From the NCBI GenBank assembly GCA_001931875.2, contig MSJH02000401.1, positions 1 through 17,614 on the forward strand: DNA of 17,614 nucleotides. The letters run 5' to 3'. A program made the position numbers and the translations under genes. The notes beneath the pieces were generated by a model. That model was not told where the DNA came from, ran no database searches, and worked only from the letters and a program-made list of their open reading frames with translations. The stretch comes from Byssochlamys sp. IMV 00236. Its lineage: Eukaryota; Ascomycota; Eurotiomycetes; Eurotiales; Thermoascaceae. Below, one piece after another: positions 9,367 to 17,614 of this stretch. How positions within the stretch are numbered: the stretch's first letter is position 1; each line of letters starts with the position of its first letter.

Positions 9367-11506
9367 ATGCTCTACTTTTCTCTTTTCTTGTTTTGTCCTC
9401 TTGTGTTTGCATTTAATTATTGCACAAAAGACTATTATGATGGTCTAAGTCCCATCTGTCCTGCTAAAGCATCGACTGATGTCTCACCCAGCTTATTTCC
9501 AGATCTAATGACGACGACTCGACAAACTGCATCATCTACACCCATCAAGCCATTTTCCTCATTTGAAGAATGGCAAAAACAAGTGCTAAAAGACAGTAAT
9601 GGCAGTGCGACTACAAATAACAATAGACACCGATCGAGTCAAAACGAAAAAAAGAAAACCCTTGGACAGACTCGTCAAGTGGTCGATAGTCTCGACGGCG
9701 GCCTCTCGGACGATTTGGGTTCCATGTTTGAAAACCTCATGGACACACCCAAGAGTACACAGAATGTATATGACGAAAAACAGTACATTTCGCCTATCGG
9801 ACAAGATAAAAAGGTCGATAATCTCAAATACCTCAAGGAGCGATTCAATTATGCTTCTGTAGACTGTGCAGCGACTGTGCGTAAGGCGAATAAGGAAGCA
9901 AAGGGTGCTCAGAGTATTCTGTTTGAATCTAAGGATCAGTACATGCTCAATAAGTGTTCTACCAACAAATTTGTGATTATCAATCTTTGTGAACAGATTC
10001 GAGTGGATACGATTGTGATGGCCAACTTTGAGTTTTTCTCTAGCACTTTCAAGGATTTTAAGGTCTATGCTTCCTCAAAGTATCCTACCGACGATTGGCG
10101 ATTACTTGGTCAGTGGAGAGCAAAAAACACACGAGATTTACAGGTAATGATAAAAAGGCTCACCTGATATTGTGTATAACATATTGTATTTCAGGTGTTT
10201 AGAGTTCCAGAAAGTCCATGGACGAACTATATCAAGATTGAATTCCTCACTCATTATGGTCACGAATATTACTGCCCATTGAGTCTGGTAAGAGTTCACG
10301 GTATGTCCATGATGGAGCTGTATACGACAATTGAAAGCAATGATGAGGATGATGAAGAAAGTCCAATGATAGAGCCAGAGCATCTTTGGCCAGCTGAGAT
10401 TCGAGAACAGATCATCCAACCTCAATTCGATATTGGCAATACGTCCGAGTCATTTCCAATTAAGATCGACGAAGACGATGCTAAACCAGAACCTGTAGAG
10501 GCTCACGAACCGATTATTCCAGAGATACCTGGTCATGAAACACATGATCAGGAAGCATCAGAGCAGGTATCTGAAACGCCAAAGGAAGAACAAATAGAAA
10601 GCAGACAAACGTCGCCTGAATCAGACAGCAGAGGAACCTGTGCTCAAGAGACAGCAATTTTGACATTACCCATGGATAAGCCTCTGATGACAACTGTGGC
10701 CTTTATATCATCATCAGAAAGTGTGACAGTAAGCTCTAGTACACAGAGTATTACTATGAATACGCCTACTCCAGATCCAGTCCATAGCAGCAATACAACT
10801 GAAGATCATAATCGACCCATTGTCACGCAGCATAAGACGCATCATACCAAAGAAGCCATCACACAAGAATCGATCTATAAGACCATCATGAAGCGTCTGA
10901 GCGTTCTAGAGCACAACATGACACTCTCACAACGATTTCTGGATGATCAGAACAAGGTGTTGAATGACGTGTTTCTCGAAATGGAAAAAAGACATCAGGA
11001 GCAGCTCATTGTGCTCATAGGACATCTGAATGAGACTGCGAGTCAAAAGATTGACAATATGGCAAGTCTTTTTATATATTTTGATTGTGTATATACTGAC
11101 AACAAATATACTATAGAAGAAAAGATATGAGCAGTGGTATGCAAATATGAAGGATCAAACTGAAAGTGATATGAGAGAGATGACGACAAAGATTAATTTA
11201 TTGGCAGACCAGGTAAGAGAAAATAAAATAAAGGATGTAAATATATTAAACCCTTTATAGTTGTCATTTGAGAAGAAACTATCGCTTATTCAATTAACTA
11301 TTTTAATTACACTATTTGTATACATGGCACTGTCCAAGGGAACATTGAGCACGCTCTCACCCATTATAGCAGCACAATTGGAAGAAAGAAGAAAGCGCAA
11401 GACAAGGAAGCATCCAGAGCTCTTTATAGATACCAGTAGGGACGTCGATACCGAAATAGAAAAAAGACAAGACCAACAAGTGCCACGAAGCAATACAGCG
11501 ATATGA
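9367..11506 (+). CDS. SUN-domain ER membrane protein, SLP1/SUCO (OPT) type
   Basis: A predicted 661-residue protein. Exons: 9367-10143, 10195-11061, 11117-11212, 11261-11506; introns are 51, 55 and 48 nt. The second starts with GC, not GT. A signal peptide (MLYFSLFLFCPLVFA, then FNYC) is followed by a Ser/Thr linker. The SLP1-type SUN domain lies at about 150-301: RFNYASVDCAATV, FESKDQYMLNKCS, FEFFSSTFKDF, IEFLTHYGHEYYCPLSL and RVHGMSMMEL. Next come an acidic Glu/Pro/Thr-rich region, a helical coiled-coil stretch (about 489-595), one membrane segment (about 588-605, LTILITLFVYMAL) and a basic cytosolic tail (RRKRKTRKHP). In yeast, Slp1 with Emp65 protects soluble ER-lumen proteins from degradation, so an ER folding role is the best inference. 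Classic nuclear-envelope SUN proteins have a different layout. The start at 9367 is chosen because it places the signal peptide at the N terminus. Confidence 0.9.
11062..11116 (+). other. GC-AG intron in the SUN-domain gene
   Basis: The 5' site is ATG^GCAAGT, the consensus for the rare GC-AG class, and the 3' site is ACTATAG^AAG. Only this boundary joins the coiled-coil exons in frame (residues ...IDNM then KKRYEQW...). The GT two codons further on leads to an early stop after splicing. Length is 55 nt. Confidence 0.85.
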
Positions 11507-11510
11507 TGTC

Positions 11511-11523
11511 AATAAATAATAAA
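11511..11523 (+). terminator. Poly(A) signals of the SUN-domain gene
   Basis: Two AATAAA hexamers (11511-11516 and 11518-11523) start 4 nt after the stop codon. Normal cleavage distance puts the mRNA end inside the DnaJ coding region on the other strand. Confidence 0.6.
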
Positions 11524-11532
11524 TATCTACAT

Positions 11533-11538
11533 TTTATT
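11533..11538 (-). terminator. Poly(A) signal overlapping the DnaJ stop codon
   Basis: On the minus strand the final A of the DnaJ stop codon TAA (11540-11538) is the first A of AATAAA (11538-11533). The DnaJ 3' UTR would then be very short or extend into the SUN gene's last codons. Confidence 0.5.
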
Positions 11539-12583
11539 TACAAGTCCACTTCCATCTCGTCCTTCTTGCTTACTAATGACGATGAAGAAAAAGCCTGTTT
11601 GATAAGAGAGCATTGCTGTTCTGTTAGTTGCGTTGGATATTCGACTTTGAAGCGAACAATCAAATTTCCTTTTTCGCCTGTCTTTGGGTCTGGCATGCCC
11701 TCACCAATAAGTACTTTTTCATCACCATGTTGTATTGGTTTTAATATCTGAGAACGACGTGAGAGACCATGTTCGACAACACAGATGGAGCCATCTAACC
11801 GTTTGATCTCCTTTTTGAATCCGGTCAAGGCTTCTACCAAACTCAACTGCATATTCGTATACAAGGTTCGTCCCTTTCTCTTAAAGGCAGAATGCGGTAG
11901 CTCACGAATCTCAAAGATCAAATCGCCAGCCTTTCCTGGAGCCCATTCGTTTCCCATGTTTTGAAAAGAAATAGTTGTACCATCTACATATCCAGGCTTG
12001 ATCTCTATCTGAACAACTTGCTGCTTCTTGGTATATTTGTTTGTCTTCTTGTCGACAATGTCACGAGTCAACTGAAACTTTTTGGTTGTACCTTTGTAAA
12101 GATCTTCCAAGGTGACAGATACTTGATGAACAACGGTCTTTTGTCGTTTACGCTGCTGGAAGCTTTGTTGTGGTTGGTATCGAGGACGCTTACGACCTGG
12201 AGCAGAGAAAAAGTCACCAAAGTCGAAAAAGATGTCTGAGCCAAACATTTGATGGAATAAGTGGTCAGTCTCTGGTGTGTAAAAGTAAAAGTGTTGCTGG
12301 CCATCCTCAGGATCGACTGGGTTATCATATTCTTGTCTCTTTTCTGGGTCACTTAGGACTTCAAAGGCTTCTGCGATCTTTTGAAATTCGACCTTGGCTG
12401 AGGGATCTTTGTTTCTATCTGGATGCCATTTCAAAGCTATTAAAAGGGGGAATTTAGTGAGGACATATTTATATACAGATATAATTAGATATACATACCT
12501 AATTTACGATAAGCCTTTTTTATTTCTTCTTCTGAAGCATCTTTGGATACTCCAAGGATTTGATAATAGTCTGGTTGACTCAT
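11538..12583 (-). CDS. Class B (DNAJB/Sis1-like) Hsp40 cochaperone
   Basis: A predicted 327-residue J-protein that stimulates Hsp70 ATPase and presents clients. Exons (minus): 12583-12499 and 12436-11538; the 62-nt intron falls inside the J domain. The J domain (residues 1-70) starts [20 protein letters not shown] and has the HPD motif at 33-35. There is no CXXCXGXG zinc finger, so it is not class A. Two client-binding beta-sandwich domains fill the C-terminal half ([79 protein letters not shown]). The linker is unusual: instead of Gly/Phe repeats it is Phe/Tyr/Asp-rich with few Gly ([13 protein letters not shown]). It is followed by two basic clusters (RKRPR, RKRQK) that could be a bipartite nuclear signal. 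The end is MEVDL, not a true EEVD. Location is likely cytosol and/or nucleus. Confidence 0.94.
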
Positions 12584-14343
12584 CGAGAAAAAAAAAAAAA
12601 AGAGAAAAAGGGGGATAGAAAAAGTAAGCTTGCAGCATTGTTGCATATAAAAAATTGTCATTCATTTTTTGTTCCGACGTTTCTGGTAACTTCTACTCGA
12701 TTTTTCCCCGCAGTGTGGTGGCGGAGTGGTCTCTTTGTATCTGTTTGGGAGATAGAAAATCAGGGGTGTGTCAAGTAATTCTTAATAATAATAATAATAA
12801 TAATAATAATAGTGAACCAATATGCCGATAAAAGGACGATGATCTATTCTTCTAATCCATTTTCTTCACACTCTAACCTTATGATATTTTAAGCTTTTCG
12901 TTAGCTCTGTAAGATGCCATATGTCTCTACTTTAACCTCATAAAGTTAATGTGAAGAACATTTATCGATAGAACAATTTATAAATTTTGATTGGATAAAA
13001 CTTTTATACAATGTCAACTTGTTTTTTATAATGTATCAAATAGCTTTTGTATAGCGCAAAGACCAACTGCATATCCTGATAAGGGGGGGGATCTTTTAGG
13101 TCTAGAATATCTCAAGATTCAATATGCATGCCCCTCTATACACAAGCTATTCCATTCTAATCCATTGACATCAAACTAACCCTTTAGAGTAAGTCATAGC
13201 AACATATCATTCAAAAACAAACTCAAATTAAATCATCTGACCACGCTACTAGTGTTTCACGTCAAGTAATTCACTAATACGTGCTTGTTTTGATTGTAGC
13301 TGTGTTTAATTTATTCTTGACTATCCGAATTCGGCTAATTCAGTTCGATCTAAATGGATGATCTCTCTTTTTGTTGAAATAAATAGATGACGCCTGTACC
13401 TATCGTCCCACTTTCATCTCTATAACCGTTCACAGTCACACATGGTGTCTCTCTCTCCCCTTTTTTTCAAGTTCATCAAACCAAAATATAAGGAGAGAAA
13501 AGAGAGAGTACAACTTACAGTTTATGGAATTTTATCCAGATTGGTAAAACCGATCTTTCCTGCATCACTGTCATAGAAATAAGGTAATACAGCAACAAAA
13601 GGATTGGACGGAGGATAAAATAGGTGGTGAATTATTTTTATTACCATATACTGAATAGTCGGAAGTCTAAAAGGTTTTCACCCTTTTAGCTACTTTGGTA
13701 TATTCTAAAATAACCGATCCTTTTTTGGGCGTACAGCAAAATCTTGAGTGGGATGACGATGATCGATGACAGCATACTTTTCCCCCTTTGTTCTTTGTCT
13801 TTTTGCTAGTAACACACATTGGGGTCTTGTAATAAGAGAAGCTTAATTTATTTGATTACCTTTTAAGTTTCAGTCTCCTAAACCAATTACATAAAAATGA
13901 TCCAGCAGCTCGGCACAGTTTGTGACATCATAGCGGGAAGGGGTGTTGATAAACCATCAATGTCTCTTTTAAACACATTCAACTTGCTTGCTCACAAAAA
14001 CAGTAAAAACTTGTCCTTTTTTTTTTTTTTCTTCCTTCATCTATTTTTTCTTTTTCTTTTTTCTTTTTTCTTTCTTCTTCTATCACCCTTTTCTACTCCC
14101 TTCTTAAATTCTTTAGTTTAAGTCTTATACAAGTCCTTTTAAACAAATTTAAGGATTTAATAGCATAGAAAACCTTTCTTTTTTGCACCATATTTGAATC
14201 ATAAAATAAGGTAAAAACAGAAAATACAGATATTTTTCCTTTTATAAACAATCCCCATTTTTTTTGCGGAAAAAAAATATTTTTTCTTTTTTTTTTTTTT
14301 CTATTTCTTTTTCTTTTTTCTCTTTCTTTTATCTACTTAAAGA
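12584..14343. other. 1.76-kb gene-free stretch: DnaJ promoter and long HSF-factor upstream region
   Basis: I find no supported gene. Next to DnaJ, a minus-strand T-rich tract precedes the ATG, and AGGGG/CCCCT-like stress elements occur near 12609 and 12761. A (TAA)9 microsatellite is at 12783-12811. An 8-bp hairpin, CTAAAAGG/CCTTTTAG, spans 13667-13689. A 74-codon ATG frame at 13897-14121 has a poly-Phe tract from a T run and no family motif; if transcribed it would be an upstream ORF of the HSF factor. Very long C/T tracts at about 14018-14100 and 14265-14335 run up to the HSF-factor ATG, the usual fungal core-promoter pattern. Confidence 0.55.
12783..12811. repeat. (TAA)9 microsatellite
   Basis: Nine TAA units plus TA in the DnaJ upstream region, about 200 bp before the DnaJ ATG. 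No coding context. Confidence 0.92.
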
Positions 14344-16262
14344 ATGACGAGAGCAAGTAGTAGCAGTCGATCCGCTTCATCCAGTCATAGTCATAGTACT
14401 CCCGAAGATCAAAGATATAAAAGGTACTCGTTCATGACTTTTTTTTTCTTTCGTACATATTTTGACACATTTCCCCTGTAGAATAAAGTTGAATAATCAC
14501 GATAATAATAATACATCTGATCAAAATAGCAGCTCACCCGTTAGTTCCAATACACCCACACCCCCGGGCACAACTTCGACTAATGGCTCAACTATGAAGA
14601 CACAGGCAGCATTTGTAAACAAACTATACAAGTAATATAATAACTTAAATATTACTGATACAGCCTTTTATTGATCTTTATATTAATAGAATGCTCGAAG
14701 ATCCTCAAACATCTGATTTAATTTCTTGGTCAACTCATGGTGACCTGTTTAGTGTATCTAATCCAACTCTCTTTTCAAAATGCATTCTGCCACAGTATTT
14801 TAAACATAACAATTGGCAAAGCTTTGTTCGTCAACTCAACAGTAACATCGTATTCAATTGACAAATACACTCAGTCTCACTTGTTTATAAACATAGTGTA
14901 TGGATTTCACAAAGTCAATGATTTGATACACTCTAACCTAACCAACGAGAATCAAACTTGGGAATTCAAGCACCCTAATTTCCGAAGAGGTGCGGTGGGC
15001 GACCTTCAGCATATCAAGAGAAAAAGCGCCAAAAATCAACTACAGCATCTGCAGCTGCAACGACAGCAAGAATTGCAGCAGCAGGAACTGTTGAAAAATA
15101 ACAAACAATTACTTCAACAAAAGCAAGATGAATTGGACGAGCAGTCCCCTAGAGAAGACGCCACACCGTTATTGCAACAACAACAACAACAACAACAACA
15201 ACAGCAGCAGCAGCAGCAGCAGCAACAACAACAACAGCAACAGCAACTACAGCAAGATCATATGGTCAGTGACCACGTATTAAAAATAGAGTCCCACTTG
15301 CTGGGCATTGCCAAATCCTGCGAATTGCTATACAATGAAATCGTCCATTTACGAATGGTCGTATCCAAACAACAAGTGGTAAAAAATTTTTTCGATTTTT
15401 TTCGATTTTATTTTTTTTTTAGAAAAAATAACCGACGATTTAAAAAATTTGGCTTTTTTCTTAATTAGGCAATGCAAGATCTTGTCGATGTTGTCTCCAC
15501 CTCCAAATTAAACTTGAGTAAGAAATACTAAGCTGCATAATTTAGAAATTCTAATTTTCTGTACCTTTTTTTTTTTCTGTAGACTGTACTTGTTCAAACA
15601 ACAATAATATAACAAATCAACAAGACTTACAAAATGGTAACTTTTAACAACACGTCTAGACATACATAAGAGCTCATTTGCTTGACCCTAGCTGAGAACC
15701 TCCGATTACAAATATCCAAATTGAAAGAAATTCAAAGTATCAGCAGTAGCAATAGACCTCGCTTGGATGCTCGCGAAAGGTCGAGTAGCAGTAGCAACAG
15801 CAGTGGTAGCGCCTTTACTCCCAATGGTAGGCTCTTGCGCTTTGATTCGAATGACTCGACAGTCAGAAACTATAGCATAGAGAATGGGTCGTTCAACAAC
15901 AAGAAATTGCCAGCACTCGAATCAATGCAGCCCTCTGAACAACACGAGCAAATGGGCGAACGAAAATCTTCATCTTCATCCATCAGCTCAAATAACACAA
16001 CCTCATTTTATAACTATCATCATCAAACTAATAATAATAGCCCTAGTAGTAGTAGTAATAATAATATTGATATAAATAATAAATCGAGTAAGTATGCTTG
16101 CTTTGTGGGCCTAGACTTTCCTTTTCTTCTCTTATTCACATTAATACATTTCTTATAGACAAAAGAAACCCCTCCTCGTTTATGATGAGCTTTGGCAAAG
16201 AATCTCACATGTTAAATCCTGTTCACGACAATGGTAAACTTGAAGAAGATGTCAGCGATTAA
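14344..16262 (+). CDS. HSF-type DNA-binding transcription factor with polyglutamine tract
   Basis: A predicted 488-residue nuclear regulator. Exons: 14344-14423, 14482-14631, 14690-14841, 14897-15378, 15469-15517, 15583-15636, 15692-16087, 16159-16262; introns are 55-90 nt. A Ser/Asn/Thr-rich N terminus precedes the HSF winged-helix domain (about 68-171): AAFVNKLYKMLEDPQ, LISWSTHGDLFSV, the recognition-helix segment YFKHNNWQSFVRQLNMYGFH, and WEFKHPNFRRG. Two introns split this domain; one interrupts the codon for the Met of LNMYGF. Then come a Gln/Leu-rich helix, 24 consecutive Gln (221-244) and a second helical segment (HVLKIESHLLGIAKSCELLY). The C terminus is Ser/Asn-rich and probably disordered. 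There is no response-regulator receiver domain, which argues against Skn7. Sfl1/Mga1-type or a zygomycete-specific HSF relative fits better. The subfamily and any heat-shock role are unresolved. Confidence 0.9.
15175..15246 (+). repeat. CAA/CAG repeat encoding 24 glutamines in the HSF-type factor
   Basis: Twenty-four uninterrupted Gln codons: a CAA block, a CAG block of seven, then mixed CAA/CAG, followed by Leu-Gln-Gln. The pure CAG segment in the middle is the part most prone to length change. It lies between the DNA-binding domain and the downstream helical segment. Confidence 0.95.
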
Positions 16263-17221
16263 ACAAGCAGAAAAAAAAAGTTCAGTAAAGGCGTATTACA
16301 ACTTTTACCCTTACCCTATTATTCGTTTATACCATCTATTGTTTCTTCTTTTTGTTTTAAATCTTCCCTTCATCCTCTTTTGTAGATTTTCATCCTCTCT
16401 CTCTCTCTCTCACATCACACACGCAATAGTAACACTGTCAACGACAGGAATTAAAACTCTCTTCTATTGCTCTCATTTGTAACATTCCCTTTTTTTATAA
16501 GCTTTTCCTTTATTTTTTACAAGGTGTAGAGAGATAAAAAAGTATATACTTTCAATATGTTTTTTACACTTTGTTGGCTATTAATCTTTTCTATATTATT
16601 AAAAAGACAGCATTGAGTACACAGAATGAATTTGATACTTTTAAGACTTGTATAATGCGGTCAATACGTATAATTAACATATAACTGGAAAAGTTGTTTA
16701 ATAGTCTGATATTGGCTTCTCTTTTTCTTTTCTTCTTTGGACCAAAGTAAGACCAGCTATTCCCCAGCTAGCCTTAAGGTATGTTATATTCTTTACTCTT
16801 GTAAGAAACTTATATGTAGTATTGTAGATCACAATCGAAACTAGCCCAGTGTTGGCTGGGAATAGTTTGGTTCTTACCAAGCTTTGGTCCATCCACTCTC
16901 TAACTTGTTCTCTTCTTTTTCTTTCTTTACGTTTCCGGGCTGGTTATCGCTGGCTCAACACAGGATACACTTTGGGTAAGATATTAATATTCTCTTTATA
17001 TGTTTATTCACTTTTCTTGCTTCTCTTTTCTCTCTTAAACCCTCTTCTTTATAATGTAAGTATGTAATATCAATATAGTAACTGATTTACTAATCATTCG
17101 TTGTCTGGAACTATCATTTTTCTGTCAATGTGCGAATAATTTCTAAATAAAGCGTCAAAAAGAACCCTCCAATATGTCACCTTTTCTGTATGCATTTGAA
17201 ACTCCCTTTTTTCCTGTTTTC
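16263..17221. other. Spacer: HSF-factor 3' region and upstream region of the SAP30BP-like gene
   Basis: No coding gene is supported in 959 bp. It contains a CT repeat (16395-16411), an ATTAAA near 16596 that may be a poly(A) signal, and a 152-bp imperfect inverted repeat (16739-16890). Splice-donor-like sequences (TTTGGGTAAGA near 16975, ATGTAAGTATG near 17056) could belong to a spliced leader exon of the next gene or to a noncoding RNA. Short open frames here have no recognisable domain. Confidence 0.5.
16739..16890. repeat. 152-bp imperfect inverted repeat (hairpin-forming)
   Basis: The left arm (16739-16768) starts GGACCAAAG, then TAAGACCAG and CTATTCCCCAGC. The reverse complement of the right arm (16855-16890) reads GGACCAAAG, CTTGG, TAAGAACCAAA, then CTATTCCCAGC. 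The nine outer bases match perfectly; the inner parts match with a few gaps. About 86 bp of AT-richer sequence separate the arms. It does not match a tRNA or an snRNA that I recognise. Confidence 0.7.
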
Positions 17222-17614
17222 ATGAGTTCATTGGCAGGCCTTGTGAATTATTCTGATGAGGAAGACTCGTCTTCAGTTGACGAACAAGGCAAGTGACATA
17301 GTGAATAGTACTCATCCTTCTAATCTGTAATATATAGAAACCATATTAGTTCAAAAGCCAATTCAGAAACCAAATCCTCCACCTGCATCATTAACTCAAC
17401 CGCCATCACAACAGCCTATACAACAAATATCAGAAGCAACCGCATTAAAAAATAGACTCTTGACCGCACTCACTCCAAAACCGATAGAAGGTATAGAGAA
17501 CTGGGGGATTCCAGAAGAACCAAAAGGACAATGCGATCCAGAAAGATCGGTAAGATCTATTCTTTTTTTTTTTTGTATCCTATCTCTCATTTTTAAGGAA
17601 AAAAAAAAAAAAAA
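17222..17614 (+). CDS. SAP30BP/HCNGP-like nuclear protein (5' part, runs off right edge)
   Basis: The N-terminal 93 codons of a homologue of human SAP30BP (HCNGP), a nuclear protein linked to splicing and transcriptional repression. Exon 1 is 17222-17288 (MSSLAGLVNYSDEEDSSSVD), matching the acidic N terminus typical of the family. Exon 2 is 17338-17549, Pro/Gln-rich and then NWGIPEEPKGQCDPERS, which corresponds to the conserved IPPEPPGRCS-type motif just before the HCNGP domain. Intron 1 (17289-17337, 49 nt) is of the GC-AG class. A GTAAGA donor at 17550 begins a second intron whose acceptor may be TTTTAAG at 17597, shortly before the window ends in an A run. The main HCNGP domain is therefore outside the window. 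Identification rests on a short motif and is fairly confident. Confidence 0.75.
17289..17337 (+). other. GC-AG intron in the SAP30BP-like gene
   Basis: The donor is CAAG^GCAAGT, a strong GC-class donor, and the acceptor is ATATATAG^AA. It joins exon 1 (phase 1) to the frame encoding WGIPEEP. Using the GT four bases further in would put the downstream exon in a frame with an early stop. Confidence 0.8.

Noticed and set aside
12660..12710. Heat-shock elements in the DnaJ promoter
   Set aside because: TTC triplets near 12672-12693 are spaced 9 and 10 bp apart and not in the alternating 5-bp pattern of a true element; at best a weak gapped form.
12715..12775. tRNA-like stretch (GGCGGAGTGGTC resembles an A box)
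   Set aside because: No B box of the GGTTCRANNCC type and no foldable acceptor or anticodon arm follow.
13897..14121. 74-codon plus-strand ORF as a gene
   Set aside because: Its C-terminal half is Phe/Leu from a T/C tract and no motif is present. Kept only as a possible upstream ORF.
14737..15468. Intronless 243-codon reading of the HSF-type gene
   Set aside because: It reads through two introns, loses the first half of the DNA-binding domain and starts at an ATG that is out of frame with that half.
16231..16482. 83-codon plus-strand ORF overlapping the HSF-factor end
   Set aside because: It is in a different frame from the last HSF exon and runs into low-complexity CT repeat; no motif.
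16800..16835. Resemblance to the U2 snRNA branch-recognition region (TGTAGTAT)
   Set aside because: Only eight bases match and the rest of a U2 RNA, including Sm site and flanking stems, is absent.
16698..17067. Short open frames on both strands over the inverted repeat
   Set aside because: They look like by-products of the inverted repeat and neighbouring T-rich DNA; no recognisable domain.

Overview
This window is nuclear DNA of a filamentous fungus, most likely a member of Mucoromycota (zygomycete-type). The evidence is an EF-1alpha with a classic fungal sequence and a strong preference for C-ending codons, many short spliceosomal introns (mostly 47-64 nt, in nearly every gene), AT-rich spacers with pyrimidine tracts before start codons, and a conserved set of single-copy eukaryotic genes. 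The genus cannot be fixed from the sequence alone. I see no mobile element, rRNA, tRNA or CRISPR array.

Layout. Minus strand, right to left over 1-8690: a mitochondrial-type NAD(H) kinase (8690-7190, 8 exons), an EMB8/YheT-type alpha/beta hydrolase (7065-5526, 7 exons) only 124 bp behind it, a SH3-RasGEF_N-RasGEF exchange factor (4685-1276, 5 exons), and the first 192 codons of EF-1alpha (578-3, running off the left edge). Plus strand from 9367: an SLP1/SUCO-type SUN-domain ER protein (9367-11506, 4 exons), which converges on a class B DnaJ cochaperone on the minus strand (12583-11538, 2 exons) with 31 bp between stop codons. After a 1.76 kb gene-free stretch comes an HSF-type transcription factor with a 24-glutamine tract (14344-16262, 8 exons). 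The start of a SAP30BP/HCNGP-like nuclear protein (17222 onward) runs off the right edge.

I built the gene models by joining reading frames at GT-AG (twice GC-AG) sites until exon phases closed and family motifs became continuous. Each complete model sums to a multiple of three and ends in a stop codon.

The genes do not form one pathway. They are typical euchromatic neighbours: translation elongation, Ras signalling, lipid-ester hydrolysis, mitochondrial NADP(H) supply, ER quality control, Hsp70 cochaperoning, transcription and RNA processing. The points worth a second look are at the gene-structure level: two GC-AG introns, a NAGNAG acceptor behind a roughly 40-nt intron, overlapping or crowded 3' ends, a hairpin in the NAD kinase presequence, TA microsatellites abutting splice sites, a 152-bp inverted repeat, and an atypical DnaJ linker. 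I found no clear evidence of a wholly new system.
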